From positions 1-49,215 of the forward strand of contig JASBTB010000065.1 in the NCBI GenBank assembly GCA_030148645.1: DNA of 49,215 nt. The letters run 5' to 3'. This document shows, one piece after another, positions 37,299 to 49,215 of the stretch. The DNA is from Demequina sp. Its GTDB lineage: Bacteria; Actinomycetota; Actinomycetes; Actinomycetales; Demequinaceae. The notes under the pieces are model-generated. The model was not told the DNA's origin and did no database searches. It saw only the letters and a list, made by a program, of their open reading frames with translations. Every line of letters starts with the position of its first letter. Positions within the stretch are counted from its first letter, which is position 1. The position numbers and the translations under genes were made by a program.

Positions 37299-38078
37299 AT
37301 GACCACGTACGTGTATTTGTCTCTCATTCCGGAGGCCCTCATCGCCTCGATGTTGCCCCCGGACGACTTCGGCCTGTACTACGCGATCGGATCCGCCAAA
37401 CGCTCTCGCGGCCAGGCGATCTTCTTCTCGGTCGACCGCGACGCGATCAACGACGCGGGCTTCCCGTTGGTCGACGCCGATATCCGGTGCGTCCCGCACA
37501 CCGACGGCAGGCCCAAGCGGTCGCTGTACTTGTCGATCTATCGCACCCTTGAGCGGGTACCCCGCGATGCGCTGACGGCGCTTCATCTCGCCACGGACGA
37601 CGGCCGGGTACTCACGATCGAGCCGCAGGACTTTGTCGCCGACGGCGAGGATCGTGCCCACCTGTACCAGGAGTTCTGCCCCGTGACTCCCCGCATCGTG
37701 TCGCACCTTGACCCCGCCGAGTTCGCGCGGTTCATCACCGACAAAGCGCACAACGTGCATGTGCCACGCATCGCGTTCGCGGAACTGACCCTCGGAAACC
37801 TCAAGAACAATCCCGACCACCACGACATCCACAACCTTCCCTACCCCAACATCGGGCATTTGCGTGACTGCCTACGTGAACTCGCCGAGGCGCCCGAGAA
37901 GGCCACCAAGACGGTGCTTCGCCAGATCACTCAAGAGGTGCTCTTTCGCACCATCCGCAACGGCGTGTTTGTCGGCGACGCCACCGGCATCTCCGCGTTC
38001 CCGTTGCCCACCCATGACGCGCTCGAGCGCGAACACCTTGCCTGGTGGCGCTCGGCGCAATCCACCTTCGGCCAGTAG
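37299..38078 (+). CDS. Conserved-looking protein of unknown function upstream of hppA
   Basis: A 259-aa soluble protein that I do not recognise. It begins MTTYVYLSLIPEALIASMLP, continues with FGLYYAIGSAKRSRGQAIFF and has HNLPYPNIGHLRDCL and KTVLRQITQEVLFRTIRNG in the C-terminal half. There is no signal peptide, membrane helix or nucleotide-binding loop. The codon use is like its neighbours, and the reading frame is intact. I chose ATG 37299 because GGGAG lies seven bases upstream; the frame is open to 37143, but that part is Arg/Pro-rich shadow sequence. hppA follows 29 bases later on the same strand, so the two are probably cotranscribed. Confidence 0.75.
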   Translation: MTTYVYLSLIPEALIASMLPPDDFGLYYAIGSAKRSRGQAIFFSVDRDAINDAGFPLVDADIRCVPHTDGRPKRSLYLSIYRTLERVPRDALTALHLATDDGRVLTIEPQDFVADGEDRAHLYQEFCPVTPRIVSHLDPAEFARFITDKAHNVHVPRIAFAELTLGNLKNNPDHHDIHNLPYPNIGHLRDCLRELAEAPEKATKTVLRQITQEVLFRTIRNGVFVGDATGISAFPLPTHDALEREHLAWWRSAQSTFGQ

Positions 38079-38107
38079 CCCCTTCACCTCACACGAAAGG
38101 CCCGTTC

Positions 38108-40327
<2,220 letters not shown>

Positions 40328-40374
40328 AGCATCCCCAACCGGGGGTAGAGGTTCGCGCGGTGCGCCCAGGCCGC

Positions 40375-43873
<3,499 letters not shown>

Positions 43874-43878
<5 letters not shown>

Positions 43879-43927
43879 CGCCGCACCTCGGTCATGCCGC
43901 GCCTCAGTCATGCCGCGCCTCAGTCAT
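43874..43927. repeat. Tandem 16-bp repeat at the imuB/dnaE2 junction
   Basis: GTCATGCCGCGCCTCA occurs twice back to back (43891-43906 and 43907-43922), followed by GTCAT. A 17-bp diverged copy (GTCATCGCCGCACCTCG) precedes it at 43874-43890. On the minus strand each unit carries GAGGcGCGGC-ATGAc, so the ribosome site and start codon of dnaE2 are present three times. Confidence 0.85.
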
Positions 43928-45623
43928 AGACGGCCTCCAACATCCAGCGTCCCTCGTGAAGTGCCACGAGGAGTGCCACCTCCGTCTGTCCGTCCTCGCC
44001 GCGCATCGCCAGTTGCAGGAAGGCTCGCCGGGACGCCTGCCCCGACCACCACCGCTCCACGATTGGCCACGGGCCCGCCCATGCCTCCACGGGCAGGGGC
44101 GGCTTCCACACAGGGCCGTCGTCCCCGCCCACATGCCCTGACGACGGGTGACGATGCGCGGCACGGGCCACCTTGTCGCGTGGGTCGGCCTGCAGGCGCA
44201 CCCACGTGGGCGGGGCGCTCACGGCGAGTCGCCTGTCCACCCGCACGGGACTTCCGCCCGCGTCGAGCACGTGAACCTCAAGCGGCACGGCAAGCACCGT
44301 CGCGGGCGCCGGATCGGGGATGCGGCCCGGCCACGGATGGCTGACCTGACGGGGAGGCACCCCCTCTTGACCCCATGCGAGCGAGTGCACCCGGTCACGT
44401 GGGGTACGTCCGCCTTGCTCCGTCACGGCCAGCACTCCCTGCGGACCTAACAGCCCCTGCACTCTCTCCAGCGCACGGTGTGCCCTGGCATCGGCCCCCG
44501 ATGTGCCGCCCCACAGGAACGCCTGTTCGGATCCGAGCGGAACCACGTCCTCGGCCGTGAGCATCAGCGCCGTGAGGGGCGCGGGCTGCGGCCCCGCGGC
44601 GGTGCCCGACAGCCATCCCTCGAGCTGCCAACGCACCCTGTCCGCCATGTGCTTGGAGAAGGCGCCCGAGCGGGCTCCCACATCGGTACGCCACACCCTG
44701 ACCAGTTCGTCCCCCGTCACGGTGCGGGCGCCAATGCGCACCCGGGAGCATCGCGAGGCGGCGGCCAGCAGCGCGGCATCGAGTCGTTCGGCCACGTGAG
44801 CGGCCACCAGGGCGAGTTGTTCGACCCTTTGTGCGGGATCCTCGAACACATACTCGACGCCAATGTCGCCCTCGGCACGCCGCAGCACGGGAGGGGCCAC
44901 GTCCTCGCCCCTGGCCATGCGCCGTGCCCACGCGCCCACATGCCCAAAACGGGCCACGACATCGGCCGTGGGAAGCGCGGTGAAGTCACCCAGGGTGGTC
45001 AGGCCCAGGCGCGCCAGCACGCTGACGAGGCCCTCGACCTCGGTGCGTTGGCCGCGCTCCATGGTGGCATGCACCAGGGTGCCCACCGGCAGGGGCGCCA
45101 AGAAGTCATGCGACTGGCCCCGCTCGATCAACACATTCGCCCTGGCGGCCATCACGGCGGCGAGCAGCCCGTCGGCGATGCCCACGGCGGACTCGCAGCC
45201 CGCGTCTTCCGCCACCCGGGTCACGAGCGCCTCCGCGAGTCCCTCTTCAGAGCCGTGAAAGCGTGCGGCACCCTCCGAGGGGATCATCAACAGGCCCGGG
45301 CGAGAGACCTCGACCCCCGCTACCACCCGTTCGGCGGCGGCGGCGACGGCCTCGAACTCGCGGGTGTCCCGACCCTCATCGTGAGGGAGAATCTCGAGTT
45401 CGGGACAGGCCTGCTGGGCGAGTCGCTTGCGCATCCCCCTGCGCACTCCTGCGGCGCGGGCCGCCGCGGAGACGGCCAGTATTGCCTTGCCGTGCAGCAC
45501 CGCTGCAGGGGTGTGCGCACCCAGTCCCGCTTGAGTCATGGCAGCCACCACGGGCCAATCGGGCACCCACAGGACGACGCGGCGCACGGTCGCCACGGCG
45601 GCGCCGCGTAAGGGGGCACTCAT
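43920..45623 (-). CDS. imuB: ImuB, inactive Y-family polymerase of the mutasome
   Basis: Adaptor that links DnaE2 to the sliding clamp during translesion synthesis. The 567-aa protein has the Y-family layout (VVLWVPDWPVVAAM, GVRRGMRKRLAQQACPELEI, FEAVAAAAERVVAGVEV, DGLLAAVMAARA) but the catalytic acidic pair is missing: the SxDE position reads PSEGAARFHG. The little-finger region and a C-terminal tail (DGPVWKPPLPVEAWAGPWPIVERWW) follow, the latter typical of ImuB. ATG 45623 overlaps the imuA stop by four bases. Confidence 0.92.
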   Translation of the reverse strand: MSAPLRGAAVATVRRVVLWVPDWPVVAAMTQAGLGAHTPAAVLHGKAILAVSAAARAAGVRRGMRKRLAQQACPELEILPHDEGRDTREFEAVAAAAERVVAGVEVSRPGLLMIPSEGAARFHGSEEGLAEALVTRVAEDAGCESAVGIADGLLAAVMAARANVLIERGQSHDFLAPLPVGTLVHATMERGQRTEVEGLVSVLARLGLTTLGDFTALPTADVVARFGHVGAWARRMARGEDVAPPVLRRAEGDIGVEYVFEDPAQRVEQLALVAAHVAERLDAALLAAASRCSRVRIGARTVTGDELVRVWRTDVGARSGAFSKHMADRVRWQLEGWLSGTAAGPQPAPLTALMLTAEDVVPLGSEQAFLWGGTSGADARAHRALERVQGLLGPQGVLAVTEQGGRTPRDRVHSLAWGQEGVPPRQVSHPWPGRIPDPAPATVLAVPLEVHVLDAGGSPVRVDRRLAVSAPPTWVRLQADPRDKVARAAHRHPSSGHVGGDDGPVWKPPLPVEAWAGPWPIVERWWSGQASRRAFLQLAMRGEDGQTEVALLVALHEGRWMLEAVYD

Positions 45624-46378
45624 GCGCCACCCGTGCCAAGCGCTCTGTCCCCCACAGACTCACGCCTCACGATGCCGCCGGAGCGCACCCGAGCATCGTC
45701 CGCATCGAGGATGACAACCACGCGCCGAGCAGAACCCACCGAGCGGCCGCAGATCGCCACCGTGACGTCCCGCTCCCGCAAACGGCCCTCACCGGCGCCC
45801 AGGCCTCTCCACCGGGATTTCTCGACTGCAAGTTGGGTATGGGCACCTGTCCATGAGCCCGTAACCACGATCACGCAGCCACGCTCCCTGGCGCGCGCGG
45901 CGAGCCGCCTGCGATCGGTGTCGGACAACACCATTGCCTGGCCAACCATCACGATGTCCATCCCGTCCAGACACGCACCCAACGTGGCGGGAGCCTGCAC
46001 CCCCGGATACGGGATGAGCGCCAGTCGCTCCAGGTCGATGCCCCGCCGTACCGCCGCGAGCATCCCCACGTGCGGCATGCCCACCATGGCAACCCAGGCT
46101 CCCTCCTTGGAGGCCCGCGCCACGAGGGCAAGCAGGAGGGACGTCGATCCCTCGACCGCGATCACCTGCCCCCTAAGCAAGCCGCGCGGCAGCACCGGGG
46201 CGAGCCCCTCATCGAGCGCGAGCGCGAGCCCCTCCGCCTTGCCGTCGGCCCCCAGGCGTGATTCGACGGCCCTCAAGGCGGCGCGAGCTGCGGCCAGGCG
46301 AGTCCCCTGCGTCTCCACGGTCACCTCCTGGGCGATTGCTTGCGGGGCTGCGGACAACACCGCACGCCATTCGAACAT
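45620..46378 (-). CDS. imuA: ImuA', RecA-like mutasome protein
   Basis: The 252-aa first protein of the SOS mutasome operon. It has a RecA-like core without a working Walker A: VIAVEGSTSLLLALVARAS stands where GPESSGKT would be. Later parts are AWVAMVGMPHVGMLAA, LALIPYPGVQAPATLG, IVMVGQAMVLSD and CVIVVTGSW. ATG 46378 is chosen because GATAAT lies seven bases upstream and because a LexA box covers this start, which predicts a leaderless LexA-controlled mRNA. The frame is open upstream to 46447. Confidence 0.88.
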   Translation of the reverse strand: MFEWRAVLSAAPQAIAQEVTVETQGTRLAAARAALRAVESRLGADGKAEGLALALDEGLAPVLPRGLLRGQVIAVEGSTSLLLALVARASKEGAWVAMVGMPHVGMLAAVRRGIDLERLALIPYPGVQAPATLGACLDGMDIVMVGQAMVLSDTDRRRLAARARERGCVIVVTGSWTGAHTQLAVEKSRWRGLGAGEGRLRERDVTVAICGRSVGSARRVVVILDADDARVRSGGIVRRESVGDRALGTGGA

Positions 46379-46386
46379 GTGTTCGA
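46371..46386. promoter_or_regulatory. LexA (SOS) box
   Basis: TCGAACATGTGTTCGA is a perfect TCGAAC-N4-GTTCGA palindrome, the mycobacterial-type LexA box. It contains the imuA start codon (46376-46378) and touches the -10 hexamer, so LexA bound here would block the start of transcription of imuA-imuB-dnaE2. Confidence 0.92.
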
Positions 46387-46391
46387 TTATC
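46386..46391 (-). promoter_or_regulatory. -10 hexamer of imuA
   Basis: The minus strand reads GATAAT, seven bases before the imuA ATG. TCGTCA, 17 bases further upstream, is a weak -35. It is covered at its inner edge by the LexA box. Confidence 0.6.
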
Positions 46392-46454
46392 GCAGTTAAC
46401 GCCGACATTGACGAGCAGTCAAGTGCGAGGGGTGTGGCGCGCGACATCGAGCGC

Positions 46455-46484
46455 TTGACACGACAGAGTGCAAGCGTTTACATT
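46455..46484 (+). promoter_or_regulatory. Promoter of the GH13 gene
   Basis: A perfect -35 TTGACA (46455-46460) is followed after 18 bases by TACATT (46479-46484). Transcription would start near 46491, giving a leader of about 30 bases that includes the GGAGG ribosome site (46513-46517). Confidence 0.65.
46469..46482. promoter_or_regulatory. LacI-family operator
   Basis: TGCAAGCGTTTACA is an imperfect CG-centred palindrome (five of seven positions match between the arms), the typical form for LacI-family sugar regulators. It lies in the spacer and over the -10 of the GH13 promoter, so binding would repress. The regulator is not in the window. Confidence 0.55.
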
Positions 46485-46522
46485 TCACGTACGTTTTGCG
46501 AGACGACCCAACGGAGGATCTC

Positions 46523-49215
46523 GTGGCCCCACGCACACGCACTCGCACTCTGCTCGCCATCGCCGCCCTCGTGCTGGCCTCCGTCGGCGTCGCCGCTGCG
46601 GTCATCCTCGGCACCAGCGGCCAAGACGGCCCCCGCGCGATGGCGCCCACACGCGCCGCACAGACCGACCAGAACTTCTACTTCGTCATGACCGACAGGT
46701 TTGCCAACGGCGACACCTCCAACGATCAGGGCGGCCTGGGCCCCGACCCCCTGACCTCCGGCTTCGACCCCACCAACGCTGGCTTCTACCAGGGCGGAGA
46801 CCTCCAGGGCATCACGGATAGACTCGACTACATCCAGGGCCTCGGCACCACCGCGATTTGGCTCACGCCCATCTTCGCCAACAAGGCCGTGCAGGTCGAG
46901 GACCAGTCCGCCGGGTATCACGGCTACTGGATCACGGACTTTACGAAGGTCGACCCGCACCTGGGCACCAACGACGACCTTGCCGCGCTGGTGAACGCCG
47001 CCCACGATCGCGGCATGAAGGTCTACTTCGACATCATCACCAACCACACGGCCGACGTCATCGGCTATCAAGAGGGCGACCGTACCGCATACATCTCGAA
47101 GGACCAGCAGCCCTATACGGACGCTGATGGGAGCCCGTTCGACGACCGCACCTACGCTGGCAGCAGCGACTTTCCGACGCTTGACGCCGCCACCTCATTC
47201 CCGTACGTCCCCGTCCTGGCACCGGGCGAGGACAACGCCAAGACACCGGCATGGCTGAACGACGTGACGCTCTATCACAATCGCGGAAACACGACCTTTA
47301 CCGGAGAGGACGGCCAGTATGGCGACTTCTCGGGGCTCGACGACCTATTCACGGAGAATCCGAAGGTGGTCGACGGCATGATCGACATCTACACGACGTG
47401 GATCAAGGACTTCGATATCGACGGCTTCCGCATCGACACCATGAAGAACGTCGACGACGTGTTTTGGCAGCGGTTCGGTCCTGCAGTGCTGGACTTCGCG
47501 CGCAAGAACGGCAAAGACGACTTCTTCATGTTTGGCGAGGTGTTCGACACCTCCCGCGCTGTGACGTCGCGCTACACGACCACCGACGACATCCAGGCGG
47601 TACTCGACTTTCCCTTCCAGGACGCCGCCCGCACCTATGCGTCGGGAGGCGGATCGGCGCAGGCGCTGGCGGACTTCTTCGCGGGGGACGACTGGTACAC
47701 CGACGCCGACTCTAACGCCTATCAGTTGCCCACATTTCTCGGCAACCACGACATGGGTCGGATTGGCGGCTTCATCGAAGCCGACAACCCGACGGCCACC
47801 GAGACCGAGAAACTCGCCCGCACCACACTCGCTCATGCCCTGATGTACTTGTCGCGCGGAAACCCCGTCGTCTACTACGGAGACGAGCAGGGCTTCACCG
47901 GCGATGGCGGAGACAAGGCCGCCCGGCAGCCGATGTTCGCCACCCAGATCCCCGACTACCTTTCCCAGAATCTCCTTGGCACCGACGCCACTCAGGGCCA
48001 AGACACGTACGACACGTCTCACCCGCTGTACACGACGATCTCCGACCTGGCGTCGATCACCACCAAGTACCCCGCTCTGCGCGATGGCGCCCAGCAGTCG
48101 CGCTACGCAGACTCCGGCTCGGGCCTCTACGCATTTTCGCGCATCGACCGCTCCGACAATCGCGAATACCTTGTGGTCGTCAACAACGCGACACAACCCA
48201 AGACCGCGCAGGTGCCCACCTGGTCGCCATCCACGCGTTTCGACGCCGTATACGGCACGGACACCGCGCTGACGGCCAACGGCTCGGCGTCAGTCACCGT
48301 GACCGTTCCGGCACTCTCGACTGTGGCCTACCGGGCCGCCGACCCCATGTCGGCGGCTGACACCGCCCCCGCCGTGGCCATCGCCAACGTCTCGCCCGCA
48401 CCAGGCGCTCCCGGCCGCATGCAGGTGACGGCGACGGTCGACGCTGCCGCCTACGTCGAGGTGTCGTTCTGGGCGAAGTCCGGCGGCGACTGGGAGTACA
48501 TCGGTACGGACGACAATGCTCCCTACACGGTCTACGCAGACGTCTCCAGTCTGGACCCGGCCACGGCAGTCGAATACTCCGCCGTGGTTGCCGACAATGC
48601 CGGGCACACCGCCACCTCGGACTCCGTCACCGGCGTCGTCGCCGACCCGACGATCTCCATCGTGAGCCCGCAGGTGGGCACGACTCTCGGTTCGGCCCCC
48701 GTCATCTCAGCCGTCGTCCTGCCCGACCGGCCCGGCACGTCAGTGGAGTTCCAGCGGCGCATGTCGGGCGGTGAATGGGTGAGCATCGGCACCGACACCT
48801 CGGCTCCCGCATACTCCATGACGGACGATGCCTCGGGCTTCGCCCCGGGAACGGACGTGCTCTACCGCGCCATCGTCACCCAAGGGGGCGCCACCGTGCA
48901 GTCGACGGCAGTGTCCGCCCGCGGCGGTGCTGCGGCACAGCCCGAGGAGGTGGCACTGCCGGGCACCGTGAACTCCGCCATGGGGTGCGGCGAGGACTGG
49001 GCTCCATGGTGCGAGCAAGCGCAGATGACGTTCGACCCCACGACAGCCACATGGTCAATCACCGTGGACCTGCCCGCAGGCGACTACGAGTACAAGATCG
49101 CGATCGACCGCACGTGGGACCTGAACTACGGCGCTGGCGGAGTCCCGAACGGCCCCAACATGTCGCTGAGCCTGACGGCGGACTCCAGGGTCACGTTTAC
49201 CTACGACGATGCGAC
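46523..49215 (+). CDS. Secreted GH13 alpha-amylase-type multidomain enzyme (3' end beyond window)
   Basis: The first 897 residues are visible. GTG 46523 has GGAGG five bases upstream. The N-terminus APRTRTRTLLAIAALVLASVG is a Sec signal or anchor. The GH13 barrel starts near residue 48 (TDQNFYFVMTDRFANGD) and has region I FDIITNH (169-175), region II DGFRIDT with nucleophile Asp305, region III FMFGEVFDT with acid/base Glu339, and region IV LGNHDMGR with Asp410. After a C-terminal beta domain come two Ig-like modules (about 615-800), then an X25-like module (CGEDWAPWCEQ, LPAGDYEYKIAIDRTWDLNYG). X25 modules usually precede pullulanase domains, so this may be the N-terminal part of an amylopullulanase. 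Extracellular starch or glycogen breakdown is the likely role. Confidence 0.9.
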   Translation, partial: MAPRTRTRTLLAIAALVLASVGVAAAVILGTSGQDGPRAMAPTRAAQTDQNFYFVMTDRFANGDTSNDQGGLGPDPLTSGFDPTNAGFYQGGDLQGITDRLDYIQGLGTTAIWLTPIFANKAVQVEDQSAGYHGYWITDFTKVDPHLGTNDDLAALVNAAHDRGMKVYFDIITNHTADVIGYQEGDRTAYISKDQQPYTDADGSPFDDRTYAGSSDFPTLDAATSFPYVPVLAPGEDNAKTPAWLNDVTLYHNRGNTTFTGEDGQYGDFSGLDDLFTENPKVVDGMIDIYTTWIKDFDIDGFRIDTMKNVDDVFWQRFGPAVLDFARKNGKDDFFMFGEVFDTSRAVTSRYTTTDDIQAVLDFPFQDAARTYASGGGSAQALADFFAGDDWYTDADSNAYQLPTFLGNHDMGRIGGFIEADNPTATETEKLARTTLAHALMYLSRGNPVVYYGDEQGFTGDGGDKAARQPMFATQIPDYLSQNLLGTDATQGQDTYDTSHPLYTTISDLASITTKYPALRDGAQQSRYADSGSGLYAFSRIDRSDNREYLVVVNNATQPKTAQVPTWSPSTRFDAVYGTDTALTANGSASVTVTVPALSTVAYRAADPMSAADTAPAVAIANVSPAPGAPGRMQVTATVDAAAYVEVSFWAKSGGDWEYIGTDDNAPYTVYADVSSLDPATAVEYSAVVADNAGHTATSDSVTGVVADPTISIVSPQVGTTLGSAPVISAVVLPDRPGTSVEFQRRMSGGEWVSIGTDTSAPAYSMTDDASGFAPGTDVLYRAIVTQGGATVQSTAVSARGGAAAQPEEVALPGTVNSAMGCGEDWAPWCEQAQMTFDPTTATWSITVDLPAGDYEYKIAIDRTWDLNYGAGGVPNGPNMSLSLTADSRVTFTYDDA

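Noticed and set aside
40333-40345. CCCC-AACC-GGGG hairpin between hppA and dnaE2
   Set aside because: A four-base stem is too short to call a terminator with any confidence.

Overview
The window is 49 kb of high-GC DNA from an actinobacterium. The best guess is a Micrococcales member related to Cellulomonas or Demequina. The evidence is the Pup-ligation cluster (trmI, arc, dop, pup, pafA), a DUF5703 protein, an HGxxxAAW-type small protein in the trp operon, an imuA-imuB-dnaE2 mutasome cassette with a mycobacterial-type LexA box, many GTG starts and 4-nt start/stop overlaps. The genus cannot be fixed from the sequence alone.

Layout. (1) 1-2.7 kb: the 5' part of a DUF302 gene with a CsoR-like palindrome upstream, methylglyoxal synthase, and a convergent sucrose phosphorylase. 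(2) 2.8-27.5 kb: a minus-strand array of 19 genes, mostly with overlapping or closely spaced ends. In transcription order it is trmI, arc, dop, pup, pafA, an FKBP-like lipoprotein, hisF, two ABC half-transporters, hisI, trpE, a small membrane protein, trpC, trpB, trpA, lgt, gltB, gltD and pyk. It ends at a strong hairpin after pyk. Internal gaps of 256 bp (before trpC) and 118 bp (before gltB), and a likely promoter before pyk, suggest several transcription units. (3) 27.5-36.7 kb: mostly single genes, often divergent pairs: M50 protease, RecB-like nuclease, HAD phosphatase, PAC2 protein, uppP, aldo/keto reductase, an acidic protein, DUF5703, M20 peptidase and a polytopic membrane protein. (4) 36.7-40.3 kb: tRNA-Leu(GAG), a 48-aa membrane protein, an unrecognised 259-aa protein and a membrane pyrophosphatase with a K+-dependent signature. 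(5) 40.4-46.4 kb: imuA-imuB-dnaE2 on the minus strand with a perfect LexA box over the first codon. (6) 46.5 kb to the end: a secreted GH13 enzyme with Ig-like and X25-like modules, cut by the window edge.

Themes. Many genes carry a TAnnnT -10 hexamer 6-8 nt before the start codon, which predicts leaderless mRNAs and helps choose starts. The Pup cluster lacks prcBA between pup and pafA, and its ATPase is short at the C-terminus, so pupylation here may not feed a 20S proteasome. The two ABC proteins have complementary NBD defects and are predicted to form a heterodimer with one degenerate ATP site. Central carbon and nitrogen metabolism (pyk, GOGAT, trp, his) sits next to protein tagging and envelope functions. 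No CRISPR array, insertion sequence, prophage or rRNA was seen.
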